Shown: positions 48,130 to 56,299 of the stretch, in pieces
Layout: each line of letters opens with the position of its first letter
How positions within the stretch are numbered: position 1 is the stretch's first letter
Assembly (NCBI GenBank): GCA_944387555.1
Contig: CALXFH010000003.1
Location: 1-64,000, forward strand
From: an uncultured Clostridia bacterium
GTDB taxonomy: Bacteria; Bacillota; Clostridia; TANB77; CAG-508
Reading direction: 5' to 3'
DNA: 64,000 nucleotides
The notes under the pieces: generated by a model
Databases searched by the model: none
Seen by the model: only the letters and a program-made list of their open reading frames with translations
What the model was told of the DNA's origin: nothing
Translations under genes and position numbers: made by a program

Positions 48130-48162
48130 TGCCGTTTTTTGGAACGGAGTCAAAAAACAGTA
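48130..48162. repeat. hairpin repeat, copy 3 (TTTTTTGAC family)
   Basis: On the minus strand, CTGTTTTTTGACTCC, a loop, then AAAAAACGGCA. Related copies are at 16625 and 27380. The remaining 48.16-48.40 kb holds no other recognised feature. Confidence 0.5.
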
Positions 48163-48401
48163 CCAAATTAATTTTTGACTTTTCAACGTGAAAAGTAAGC
48201 AAAAATGAAATCTATTATTTTAGCTGCAAAATTTTATCCTTCATTTATCTGCTTCTCCATATGTCTAACTTCTTAAATTTTATATTACATTTTTATTACA
48301 ACTGTATTTTTTATTTTTAACAAACTGTGACTCATATTATTTATGAGTCACTTTCTAAATCATTTCTTTTACCAAAGTGGCCTTCTTGGGTCATTTAAAT
48401 C

Positions 48402-51128
48402 TTATTCATCTTTTGCAGTATTAATTTTAAATAGTTTGAATAATTCAACAATAACAATTGGTGCTATAATTAAGCAAATTAACTCTATAACATTTTGTGT
48501 TGGTAAATGTGGTATACTAAATACTTCTCTTAAGAATGGAATTCCTAAAATAATAAACATTAATGCTGCTGATGCCACAACTGCAAGTATTAACTTCTTA
48601 TTATTTGCAATTCCTGTCTTAAATATAGATTCTTTATTATTTCTAACATTAAATACGTGAACTAACTCAGAAAGAGCTAAAGTAACAAATGCCATTGTTT
48701 GACCAACTTCTATTTTAGACTCATCTAAAGTTAAACCATCGATTGGTTCTGTAGTAGTAGCTAAACCTATCATAAATGCTCCAAGAGTAAGTAAACCTAT
48801 CATAATACCTTGGTATATAACTCTCCAAGTCATACCTTTTGTAAATACACCTTTACCAGGTTTATTTGGTTTTCTATTCATTATATCTTTGTTTGCTGGG
48901 TCAAATGCTAATGCTAAAGCAGGAAGTGAGTCTGTTACTAAGTTAATCCATAATATATGAATTGGAAGTAATATCTCTAAATGTCCTATATCTGTAATTC
49001 CAAACCATTGTGCAAATAGTGGTGTACAAAGTGTTGCTAAGAATAACACAACAATTTCACCAACATTGCTTGAAAGCAAGAATTGAATTACTTTTAGGAT
49101 ATTATCATAAATACGTCTACCTTCTTCTACTGCTGATACTATAGTTGCAAAGTTATCATCTGTAAGAATAACATCTGCCGCTTCTTTTGCAACATCAGTT
49201 CCAACAACACCCATAGCACAACCAATATTTGCTTGTTTTAATGCAGGGCTATCATTTACACCGTCACCTGTCATTGCAACTATTTCACCGTTTTTTTGCC
49301 AAGCTTTAACTATTCTTACTTTATGTTCTGGTGATACTCTAGCATATACTGAATAATGTCTTACATTTTTCTCTAATTCTTCATCTGACATTTTTTCAAG
49401 TTCTGTACCTGTAATTGCTTCATCTTCATTTTCTAATATTCCAAGCTTTTTAGCAATCGCTGTTGCTGTAATTTTATGGTCTCCTGTAATCATTACAGTT
49501 TTAATTCCTGCTGTTTTACATTTTTCAACTGCTTTTTTAGCTTCTTCTCTTGGTGGGTCTATCATACCTACCATACCAACAAATATTAAATCATTTTCTA
49601 TATTTGCCATTTCTTCATCTGTTGGTTTATGGTCTAATTCTTTATAGCTACAAGCTAATACTCTTAGAGCTTCTTTTGCCATTTCTTCATTTTTTTGTCT
49701 AACTATTTTTGAATAATTATCTAAATCTTGTTTTATTTCTCCTCTTAATAAATAACTATTACATCTAGCTAAAAGTTCATCTACTCCACCTTTTGTATAA
49801 ACAATGTATTTACCATTTACTTCATTTACTGTTGTCATTAATTTTCTATCTGAATCAAATGGAACTTCACCTACACGTGGCATCTCTTCATAAATGCTTG
49901 GCTGAAAATCTAATTTAAATCCCATATCTACTAATGCTGTTTCTGTTGGGTCTCCAGTTAAACTTCCATCATTTGATATTTTTGTATCATTACATAGCAT
50001 ATTTGCATATACTAATTTTTCTAAATCTAAATCATTACTATCTTTATATTGTTCTATATCCTTTGTTTCTTCATTTATAAAGATTTTTTCAACTGTCATT
50101 TTGTTTTGTGTTAAAGTTCCTGTTTTATCAGAACATATAACTGTTGCACTACCTAATGTTTCAACAGCTGGAAGTCTTTTAACAATAGCATTTTTCTTAA
50201 CCATCTTTTGCACACCAATAGCTAAAACTATTGTAGATACTGCAACTAAACCTTCTGGTATTGCTGCAACTGCTAATGATACAGCTGTCATAAACATATG
50301 AATTGGCTCTTTTCCTTGAATTAAACCAATTATAAATATTACAACACATATTGCTAAAGCTGCTATACCTAAAGTTTTACCAAGTTTATTTAATTTTTCT
50401 TGAAGTGGTGTTATTTGTTCTTCTGTATTATCTAACATTCCTGCAATTTTACCTACTTCTGTTGTCATACCTGTTTCAACTACAATACCTTTTCCTCTAC
50501 CATAAGTAACTAAACTTGAAGAAAATAACATATTTAATCTATCACCAATTCCAACTTCCGTATCTTCTATTTTTTCTATATTTTTCTCTACTGGAACTGA
50601 TTCACCTGTTAATGATGATTCTTGTGATTTTAAGTTTACTGCTTCAATTATTCTTAAATCTGCTGGTATGTAATCACCTGTATCTAATACTACAATATCA
50701 CCTGGTACTAATTCTTTTGCAGGAACTACTGTTACTTCTCCATTTCTAATAACTTTTGATGCATGGTCTGTTAATTTTTGTAAAGCTTCAAGTGATTTTT
50801 CTGCTTTTGCTTCTTGTGTTACACCAATTACAGCATTTACGATAACTACTATTAATATAATTATTGTATCTGTTATACCTTCTCCTTCTGCTACTCCAAC
50901 TACTCCTGATACAATTGCTGCAATAATTAATACTATTATTGAAAAATCTTTAAATTGATCTAAGAATTTTTGTAATAAAGATTTTTTCTTTTTAGCTTTT
51001 AATTCATTTAGTCCATATTTTTCTCTTCTTTTTTGTACCTCTTCAGTGGAAAGACCTTTATTTAAATCTGTTTGTAAATCTTTTTCCACCTCTTCTACAC
51101 TTTTGTTAAACCAATTATTTTTTTCCAA
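48402..51128 (-). CDS. P-type cation ATPase (Ca2+/Mn2+ type)
   Basis: A 908-residue P2-type ATPase. The actuator motif LTGES, the phosphorylation site DKTGTLTQNKMT, the KGGVDELL nucleotide-binding region, TGDGVNDSPAL and an IPEGL membrane motif are all in place, with about ten membrane segments. By motifs it is a Ca2+-ATPase relative (SERCA/PMR1 group). The yybP-ykoY riboswitch in its leader suggests that it exports Mn2+ when Mn2+ is high. The start is ATG at 51128. Confidence 0.93.
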   Translation of the reverse strand: MEKNNWFNKSVEEVEKDLQTDLNKGLSTEEVQKRREKYGLNELKAKKKKSLLQKFLDQFKDFSIIVLIIAAIVSGVVGVAEGEGITDTIIILIVVIVNAVIGVTQEAKAEKSLEALQKLTDHASKVIRNGEVTVVPAKELVPGDIVVLDTGDYIPADLRIIEAVNLKSQESSLTGESVPVEKNIEKIEDTEVGIGDRLNMLFSSSLVTYGRGKGIVVETGMTTEVGKIAGMLDNTEEQITPLQEKLNKLGKTLGIAALAICVVIFIIGLIQGKEPIHMFMTAVSLAVAAIPEGLVAVSTIVLAIGVQKMVKKNAIVKRLPAVETLGSATVICSDKTGTLTQNKMTVEKIFINEETKDIEQYKDSNDLDLEKLVYANMLCNDTKISNDGSLTGDPTETALVDMGFKLDFQPSIYEEMPRVGEVPFDSDRKLMTTVNEVNGKYIVYTKGGVDELLARCNSYLLRGEIKQDLDNYSKIVRQKNEEMAKEALRVLACSYKELDHKPTDEEMANIENDLIFVGMVGMIDPPREEAKKAVEKCKTAGIKTVMITGDHKITATAIAKKLGILENEDEAITGTELEKMSDEELEKNVRHYSVYARVSPEHKVRIVKAWQKNGEIVAMTGDGVNDSPALKQANIGCAMGVVGTDVAKEAADVILTDDNFATIVSAVEEGRRIYDNILKVIQFLLSSNVGEIVVLFLATLCTPLFAQWFGITDIGHLEILLPIHILWINLVTDSLPALALAFDPANKDIMNRKPNKPGKGVFTKGMTWRVIYQGIMIGLLTLGAFMIGLATTTEPIDGLTLDESKIEVGQTMAFVTLALSELVHVFNVRNNKESIFKTGIANNKKLILAVVASAALMFIILGIPFLREVFSIPHLPTQNVIELICLIIAPIVIVELFKLFKINTAKDE

Positions 51129-51198
51129 CTTTTTACCACTCCTTCTTTTTTCTTTTTATATTATTACACTTTTTAGTGTTTTTTAAAAGCTTTTTCAC

Positions 51199-51240
51199 AA
51201 AAAAAAGACTTTTAATAGGAATTTCCCATTAAAAGTCTTG
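51199..51240 (-). terminator. riboswitch-controlled terminator
   Basis: A 12-bp stem, AAGACTTTTAAT/ATTAAAAGTCTT, then eight T on the minus strand. Its 5' arm overlaps the 3' strand of aptamer helix P1, so ligand binding to the aptamer should prevent it. Confidence 0.8.
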
Positions 51241-51320
51241 CTAACTAATTTTATTTAGCTTACTAACCAGATTTTGTAATCGCGTCTGTTGATTAGTAAT
51301 TTAAAGCTACTCCCTTTTAA
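51231..51320 (-). promoter_or_regulatory. yybP-ykoY (Mn2+) riboswitch
   Basis: On the minus strand the RNA starts AAAAGGGAGTAGC and ends TTAGCAAGACTTTT, the two most conserved blocks of the yybP-ykoY class. P1 is TTAAAAG with CTTTTAA, an inner helix is TTACTAA/TTAGTAA and a small hairpin CTAA..TTAG precedes the end. It lies in the leader of a P-type ATPase, a usual target. Confidence 0.87.
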
Positions 51321-51439
51321 TTATTTATCTTTTTTATTTATATTCATTTTTTATTACTTTATGATTATAACATAAGATTTTTAGATGTCAACAAAAATTT
51401 TTAAATTAAAAATATTTTATAAAAAAATGTAAAATTTAA

Positions 51440-51468
51440 TTGATTAATTTATTTAAATATTGTATAAT
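51440..51468 (+). promoter_or_regulatory. promoter of the small hydrophobic peptide gene
   Basis: TTGATT (51440-51445), a 17-bp spacer and TATAAT (51463-51468). The transcript would begin near 51475. Confidence 0.75.
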
Positions 51469-51507
51469 ATTTTTGTGTCTGCCTTCCTAAAGGAGGTGAA
51501 ATTTATT

Positions 51508-51576
51508 TTGGCACACTTGTTAAAACTTGTTGTACTAATCTTAATCTATCTTATTTTAAAACTATTTGATGATTAG
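51508..51576 (+). CDS. 22-residue hydrophobic peptide, candidate type I toxin
   Basis: A start codon TTG at 51508 lies nine bases after a strong AAAGGAGGTG. The peptide begins MAHLLKLVV, is almost all Leu/Ile/Val in the middle (one membrane span) and ends LKLFDD. A promoter lies upstream and a bidirectional terminator starts 10 bp after the stop codon. An opposite transcript covers a near-copy of its ribosome-binding and start region. Small membrane peptides in this setting are usually type I toxins (Fst group). I do not recognise the sequence itself. Confidence 0.65.
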   Translation: MAHLLKLVVLILIYLILKLFDD

Positions 51577-51586
51577 TACATAAATC

Positions 51587-51624
51587 AAAAAAGACTAGTT
51601 GTTCTAGCTACTCTAGTCTTTTTT
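51587..51624. terminator. bidirectional terminator shared by convergent transcripts
   Basis: AAAAAAGACTA pairs with TAGTCTTTTTT around a 16-nt loop, so both strands end in a T run. Confidence 0.8.
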
Positions 51625-51703
51625 GTTGTGCCTTTATTTTGGCATTCCTGTTAAAACTATTACAGAAATTAGACATATTTTCAATTTTTTATTTTATTTC
51701 TGT
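51587..51703 (-). ncRNA. candidate antitoxin RNA
   Basis: About 116 nt, driven by a perfect minus-strand promoter and ended by the shared terminator. It has no reading frame with a binding site. It contains the complement of the start region of the peptide mRNA through the 26-nt repeat and can pair at the terminator stem too, as RNAII does with RNAI in par of pAD1. Confidence 0.65.
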
Positions 51704-51709
51704 ATTTAC

Positions 51710-51738
51710 ATTATACTTTAATAAACCTTATTTGTCAA
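51710..51738 (-). promoter_or_regulatory. perfect consensus promoter of the antisense RNA
   Basis: On the minus strand, TTGACA (51738-51733), a 17-bp spacer and TATAAT (51715-51710). Nothing but the short RNA lies downstream of it. Confidence 0.85.
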
Positions 51739-51773
51739 TATAATTCACTAAAATTTATTACATATAAGAAAAG

Positions 51774-51816
51774 CAAAAATCTATGTAAATTTATCATCCT
51801 AAACATTACATAGATT
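51774..51816 (-). terminator. terminator of tRNA-Glu
   Basis: AATCTATGTAA pairs with TTACATAGATT and is followed by TTTT on the minus strand, 6 bp after the tRNA. Confidence 0.7.
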
Positions 51817-51821
51817 CTAAG

Positions 51822-51896
51822 TGGTGACCCCTACGGGAATCGAACCCATGATTCCACCTTGAGAGGGTGGCGTCTTAACCGCTTGACCAAGGGGCC
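51822..51896 (-). tRNA. tRNA-Glu(CUC)
   Basis: A 75-nt tRNA with CCA encoded. The acceptor GGCCCCT pairs with AGGGGTC, and the anticodon loop CTCTCAA gives CUC. The D arm TTGGTCAAGCGGTTAAGAC is typical of glutamate tRNA. Confidence 0.92.
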
Positions 51897-51936
51897 ACAT
51901 ATTTAACACCTATTATTTATACCATTTTTTTTATAA

Positions 51937-52347
51937 TTAGTCAAGTGGTTTTACCTCAATTAAACTTAAAATTTCTTTTAATCTACCATCTTTTTTAGTT
52001 AAATATAAATATCCAATTAAAGCTTCAAAAGCTGTTGAATACATATAATCCTGTACACTTGCATTTTTAGGCAAATGATGGTTTTCTGCGTTTCTTCCAC
52101 GTCTTACAACATCTAGTTCTTCTTCTGTTAGTTTTGGCATAATTTCTTGTAAAATCTCTACTTGTTTACTTGCTTTAACATAATTAATTGCATCTATATG
52201 TAATTTATGTGGTTTTAAATTTGTTTTATTAATTAATTCCTGTCTTACATATAATTCATAAACACAGTCACCAATATATGCCCAAGTAAGTGGTGACATC
52301 ATATTTACATCTTTTTCATCTCTTCTTCTTTCTATTAATTCTTCCAT
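51937..52347 (-). CDS. mrnC: Mini-ribonuclease III
   Basis: A 136-residue RNase III-like enzyme without the double-strand RNA binding domain. AYIGDCVYELYVR carries the catalytic Asp, and STAFEALIGYLYL the second acidic motif. MrnC matures 23S rRNA in B. subtilis. It lies next to rbgA, a ribosome assembly GTPase, on the same strand. Confidence 0.94.
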   Translation of the reverse strand: MEELIERRRDEKDVNMMSPLTWAYIGDCVYELYVRQELINKTNLKPHKLHIDAINYVKASKQVEILQEIMPKLTEEELDVVRRGRNAENHHLPKNASVQDYMYSTAFEALIGYLYLTKKDGRLKEILSLIEVKPLD

Positions 52348-52383
52348 TTAAATCTCCTCTATTTGTTCTATTTTAATAGTATA

Positions 52384-53277
52384 TTAATTAGGAAATTCTA
52401 AAGTTACTCTTCCTAATTTACCATTTTTAAATTCATCTAATATAATTTTTGCTGTTTTTTCTTCATCTATATTTCCACCTGAGATTATACAACCTCTTTT
52501 TCTTCCTACTTCTAACATAATATCATAAATATTAAAATTCTCTGGATTATCTCTATTTAATATTTCTTCTATATATTCATTTGTAAAACCATATCTATTA
52601 CAAAAATTTTCTCTTGCATTTTTTAATAAGAATTTTACAAGTTGATATGCTACTTCTGTTATTTCAAGTACATCTTCTTTTATTGTTCCAGTAAAAGCTA
52701 AGTTTAATGCAACTTCTTCACTTTCAAATTTAGGCCATAACACACCTGGTGTATCTAGTAATTCTACTTTTTCATTAATACGTATCCATTGTTTCTTTTT
52801 AGTTACTCCTGGTTTATTTCCTACTTCTGCCGTTGTTCTTTTAGATATTCTATTTATAAATGAAGATTTGCCTACATTTGGAATTCCAAGTATCATAGCC
52901 CTTATTTTTCTTCCAACTCTTCCTTTTTCACTTTGTTTTGCTTTTTCTTCTTCCATCATTTTTTCTATTTTTTTGATAACATTATCAATTCCTCTTCCAC
53001 TATTTGAGTCAACTAAAACTGCTGGAATTCCTTTATTTTCAAAATAAGATACCCATTTTACATTTTCCTTTTCATCTGCTAAATCACATTTATTTAATAC
53101 AACTATTTTCTTCTTACCTTTTATGATTTCTGCTATGTCTGGATTTTGGCTAGAAATTGGAATTCTTGCATCTAATAATTCTATTACAATATCTACTATT
53201 TTTAAGTCTTCTGCAATTTGTTTTCTAGTTTTTGCCATATGTCCTGGATACCAATTTATGTTCATATTATTGCTCAT
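52384..53277 (-). CDS. rbgA: ribosome biogenesis GTPase RbgA/YlqF
   Basis: About 297 residues from ATG 53277 after AAGGAGAG. The circularly permuted GTPase order is clear: INWYPGHMAKTRKQI, then G4 NKCDLAD, then G1 GIPNVGKSSFINR, G2 GVTKKKQW and G3 DTPG. The C-terminal ANTAR-like helical domain binds 23S rRNA. RbgA is required for late 50S assembly. Confidence 0.96.
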   Translation of the reverse strand: MSNNMNINWYPGHMAKTRKQIAEDLKIVDIVIELLDARIPISSQNPDIAEIIKGKKKIVVLNKCDLADEKENVKWVSYFENKGIPAVLVDSNSGRGIDNVIKKIEKMMEEEKAKQSEKGRVGRKIRAMILGIPNVGKSSFINRISKRTTAEVGNKPGVTKKKQWIRINEKVELLDTPGVLWPKFESEEVALNLAFTGTIKEDVLEITEVAYQLVKFLLKNARENFCNRYGFTNEYIEEILNRDNPENFNIYDIMLEVGRKRGCIISGGNIDEEKTAKIILDEFKNGKLGRVTLEFPN

Positions 53278-53429
53278 TTTTTTCACTCTCCTTCTTCTCT
53301 ACTTCTTCTAATAATAAATCAAAATCTGATTTATATAATTTATCCTGTTTTACTATAGTCATGCATAAAATAATAATTTTACCACATTATTTTACCACAA
53401 AATTCTTTTAAAGTCTAATAATCAAAAAA

Positions 53430-53461
53430 TAAAAAGATTAGAAACACTCTTCTAATCCTTT
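53430..53461 (-). terminator. rho-independent terminator
   Basis: GATTAGAA pairs with TTCTAATC and is followed by TTTTTATTTTTT on the minus strand. It is downstream of the 53.5-kb membrane protein gene. Confidence 0.7.
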
Positions 53462-53480
53462 TCTTAGTTTTTCTATTCCA

Positions 53481-53963
53481 TTATAATGTTCTATAATTAT
53501 TCTTATCTGCTCTTTCATCCAACTTCCTATCAAATTTTTCATTTGCGTAAAACCAATCAGTTTTCTTATCTTTTGGATGAAGTTTTCTATTCTTATCCAA
53601 AAGTAAATCAAGCATTACTGCTATTGGAAGTATTACTCCTATTAAAGATATAAATAAATTCATATATAAATTAATATCTACTGTCTCTAGAGCATTAACT
53701 AAATTTTGTATGTTATTTACTATATCTGTTCCAAAATATAATCCATAAGCAAGTAAATAAAGTAATCCACCTATCATTTTTCTTTTAACAACTAATATAA
53801 TACATACTAAAACCACAAATAATAAAATTACTTCCATTTGCATATTAAGTGGTTCTATTCCTGCAAAATCCCAGTGCAATTGTGCTGCTAGTGCAATTAT
53901 AACTCTAAGTACCCAATACATACCCATAAACATTACCAAAATCCATGTTGAGAAATTTTTCAT
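53481..53963 (-). CDS. hypothetical four-helix membrane protein
   Basis: A 160-residue protein with membrane segments at about 5-25, 40-58, 63-80 and 97-115 and a charged C-terminal tail of 40 residues (LDKNRKLHPKDKKTDWFYA). No family is recognised. It stands as a single gene between terminators. Confidence 0.65.
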   Translation of the reverse strand: MKNFSTWILVMFMGMYWVLRVIIALAAQLHWDFAGIEPLNMQMEVILLFVVLVCIILVVKRKMIGGLLYLLAYGLYFGTDIVNNIQNLVNALETVDINLYMNLFISLIGVILPIAVMLDLLLDKNRKLHPKDKKTDWFYANEKFDRKLDERADKNNYRTL

Positions 53964-53986
53964 TTGTTCACATCTCCTTTATTTTA

Positions 53987-54045
53987 AAATAAGGTAAAGG
54001 TAAGAATGTTACATTCTTTTCCTTCACCTTCTTACTTTACTTTCC
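53987..54045 (-). terminator. terminator-like hairpin
   Basis: AAGGTGAAGGAAAAGAATG pairs with CATTCTTACCTTTACCTT with a few mismatches. It is downstream of the DUF1292 gene. Confidence 0.5.
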
Positions 54046-54064
54046 ATTCTAATTGATTATTTTA

Positions 54065-54364
54065 TTAATCTACAAAATCAAAGTCATCTTTAAATTTTTC
54101 TTTGAATATTTCAAATACTTTGTTTAATGTATCTTCATCATCAATACTTACATATGACTCTTCATCAGAATCCTCATCATCATTATCTTCTACTTTTAAG
54201 ATAACAACTTCTCCTTCTTCCTCTTCTCCTTCATCTGTTACAGGTAGTAATACTACATATTCCTCATCATCTAATTCAACTAAATCTAAAAATTCAAATT
54301 TAACCTCATTTCCATCTTCATCATTTAGAATTATAATGTTATCTAATTCTTCATTTTCATCCAT
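54065..54364 (-). CDS. DUF1292 family acidic protein
   Basis: A 99-residue, strongly acidic protein. The N-terminal part NIIILNDEDGNEVKFEFLDLVELDDEEYVVLLP and the later VVILKVEDN are the DUF1292 pattern (YrzB-like). It lies at the end of the ireB-ruvX-DUF1292 order conserved in Firmicutes. The function is unknown. Confidence 0.9.
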   Translation of the reverse strand: MDENEELDNIIILNDEDGNEVKFEFLDLVELDDEEYVVLLPVTDEGEEEEGEVVILKVEDNDDEDSDEESYVSIDDEDTLNKVFEIFKEKFKDDFDFVD

Positions 54365-54417
54365 AATTTTTCTCCTTTCGTTTTTAATTATATTTAATTT
54401 TAATTATAATAACATAT

Positions 54418-54855
54418 TTAAGCTTTTTTTGAAATAGCATTTTTTGATTTATTTAAATAAGTTTCTAAAATATATACTGCAGATATAGTATCAACTATAT
54501 TTCTTTTTTTATTCTTTTTAACATCCAAAAAATTCATTGTTCTATGAGCTTCAACTGTTGTTAATCTTTCATCTACTGTCTCTATTTTCATTTTATTATA
54601 TTTACATCTTAATTTATGGACAAACTCTTCTGTTATTTCAGCCCTTTTAGAAATTGTACCATTCATATTTAGAGGCATTCCTACCACGATAGTTCCTACT
54701 TCATATTTTTCAAATATTTCATCTAATCTACGAAGTATCACTTTATCAGAGCCATTTCTTTGGATTGTCTCTAGACCTTGTGCTGTTATATTTAATTCAT
54801 CTGTAATTGCTATTCCAACTCTTGCTTCTCCATAATCTATTCCTAGTATTCTCAT
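54418..54855 (-). CDS. ruvX: Holliday junction resolvase-like RuvX/YqgF
   Basis: A 145-residue RNase H-fold protein. GIDYGEARVGIAITD, VGMPLNMNG and VDERLTTVEA carry the acidic catalytic residues. YqgF is linked to pre-16S rRNA 5' maturation and to Holliday junction cleavage. It is 3 bp from ireB and so in the same operon. Confidence 0.94.
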   Translation of the reverse strand: MRILGIDYGEARVGIAITDELNITAQGLETIQRNGSDKVILRRLDEIFEKYEVGTIVVGMPLNMNGTISKRAEITEEFVHKLRCKYNKMKIETVDERLTTVEAHRTMNFLDVKKNKKRNIVDTISAVYILETYLNKSKNAISKKA

Positions 54856-54858
54856 AAT

Positions 54859-55113
54859 TTAATCTTCTAATCCTATATATTTTTTAACCATTTTTTCTAG
54901 TAATTCGTCTCTTTCAATTGTTCTTATTTTATTTCTTGCATCATTATGACTTGTAATATATGTAGGGTCTCCTGATAAAATATAACCAACTATTTGGTTA
55001 ATTGGATTATATCCTTTTTCCACTAAAGCCTCATATACCTCTTTTAAAACTTCTTGGCATTTTGTATTTTCTTCTCTTTCTACCTCAAAACTCATTGTTT
55101 TGTCAAACTCCAT
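54859..55113 (-). CDS. ireB: IreB family regulatory phosphoprotein
   Basis: An 84-residue protein. [20 protein letters not shown] and [20 protein letters not shown] match IreB, a substrate of the IreK Ser/Thr kinase linked to cephalosporin resistance in Enterococcus. The N-terminal threonine corresponds to the phosphorylated region. It lies upstream of ruvX. Confidence 0.93.
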   Translation of the reverse strand: MEFDKTMSFEVEREENTKCQEVLKEVYEALVEKGYNPINQIVGYILSGDPTYITSHNDARNKIRTIERDELLEKMVKKYIGLED

Positions 55114-55141
55114 AACGACACTCCTCCTTTATTTACTCATT

Positions 55142-56278
55142 TTATATATTTGTTATATCACTTTCATTTGGATCTGCATTATCTAAATATTCTTCAAGTT
55201 TCTTTAATACTTCTTCTAATCCTGTTCCCTTATAATAAGATGAAATAACAAAATTCAATTTTGGTACCGCAATATCTTTTGCCATTTCTTTTCCTAATTT
55301 TTTAGTAGAATTTACCTCTAAATTCAAAGCTTGTATTTCTTCTTCTGTCAAGCTTATTTTCATAGACTCTATTTTTTCTTTTATATCATTTAAGAAATCC
55401 GCAACAGAATTTGCTTCTACCCCTGAAAAAGCAATAACAAATTTAGGTCCCATATATCTTACAAACACATACTCTTTTGATAAATTATCTTTTACATAGT
55501 TACTAATTTCAGTTATTACCTTATTTCCTAATTCTCTTGAATAGTCTTTGTTTATTTGTTGTATATTAATTATTTTAAACATACATATTGTTGATATTGT
55601 ATATTGGTCTATTATCTTTTTACCTTCACCATATAGATATTCTTCTGAATATAAGCCTGTAAATAAATCTTTTCTTACAATTGACTCTAATGTTTTTTGA
55701 TGTACTACAGTTTTTAATACTGAAACAATATTTTCTTTTATAACCTCTAAAACTGTTGTATCAACATTATCAAAATCATGTGGTGTTCCACTTTCTATTA
55801 TCCAATACCCAATATATACATTATCAATATACAAAGGAAAGAATATAGCAGATTTTGCTCTTCCAAATTCCATTTTTTGATATGGAAGTCTTTCATTTTC
55901 ATTATTTACTGTTACATATTTTGGTGTTGCTGTTTCAATACTATCCTTAAACATATCTATTTCATGTAAAGATTTTAATGAATCCCAATGTTTTGGATCA
56001 ACATTTGATGCTTTTATTTGATATTCTGCACCATCAAATACTACTATTGTAGAATATTTTATTTCATATCTTTCTATCAAAACATCATTTATCTTCTTGA
56101 TTTTCTCTTCTACTGTAGATGTTTCACCTATAGCATTCATAAAATCTTGCACTACATATAGATTTGTAATTTTTTGATTTAGGTTTTTAAATTTTTGTAT
56201 TTTTTTATGTATTGTTACGTTATAGACTATTAGTCCAATTACAATTAAAACTAATATGACAACTACTGCTATAATCAC
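55142..56278 (-). CDS. membrane GAF-GGDEF protein with degenerate GGDEF motif
   Basis: 378 residues from GTG 56278. An N-terminal membrane segment (residues 1-25) and a coiled linker are followed by a GAF-like domain at about 40-195 and a GGDEF-fold domain at about 205-330 (LFTGLYSEEYLYGEG). The active-site loop reads RYMGPKF in place of RYGGDEF, so it should not make c-di-GMP and may bind a nucleotide or act as a scaffold. It follows the CpaE-like ATPase gene with a 21-bp gap. Confidence 0.82.
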   Translation of the reverse strand: MIIAVVVILVLIVIGLIVYNVTIHKKIQKFKNLNQKITNLYVVQDFMNAIGETSTVEEKIKKINDVLIERYEIKYSTIVVFDGAEYQIKASNVDPKHWDSLKSLHEIDMFKDSIETATPKYVTVNNENERLPYQKMEFGRAKSAIFFPLYIDNVYIGYWIIESGTPHDFDNVDTTVLEVIKENIVSVLKTVVHQKTLESIVRKDLFTGLYSEEYLYGEGKKIIDQYTISTICMFKIINIQQINKDYSRELGNKVITEISNYVKDNLSKEYVFVRYMGPKFVIAFSGVEANSVADFLNDIKEKIESMKISLTEEEIQALNLEVNSTKKLGKEMAKDIAVPKLNFVISSYYKGTGLEEVLKKLEEYLDNADPNESDITNI

Positions 56279-56299
56279 TTGGGATTTTCCTCCTTTGGT

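Larger units (their letters stand above)
51502..51658. repeat. 26-nt direct repeat at the peptide start and in the antisense RNA
   Basis: TTTATTTTGGCA at 51502-51513 and 51633-51644, each followed after five bases by GTTAAAACT. 23 of 26 positions are identical. The first copy holds the start codon of the peptide. The second is transcribed in the other direction, giving RNA complementary to the first. Confidence 0.75.
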
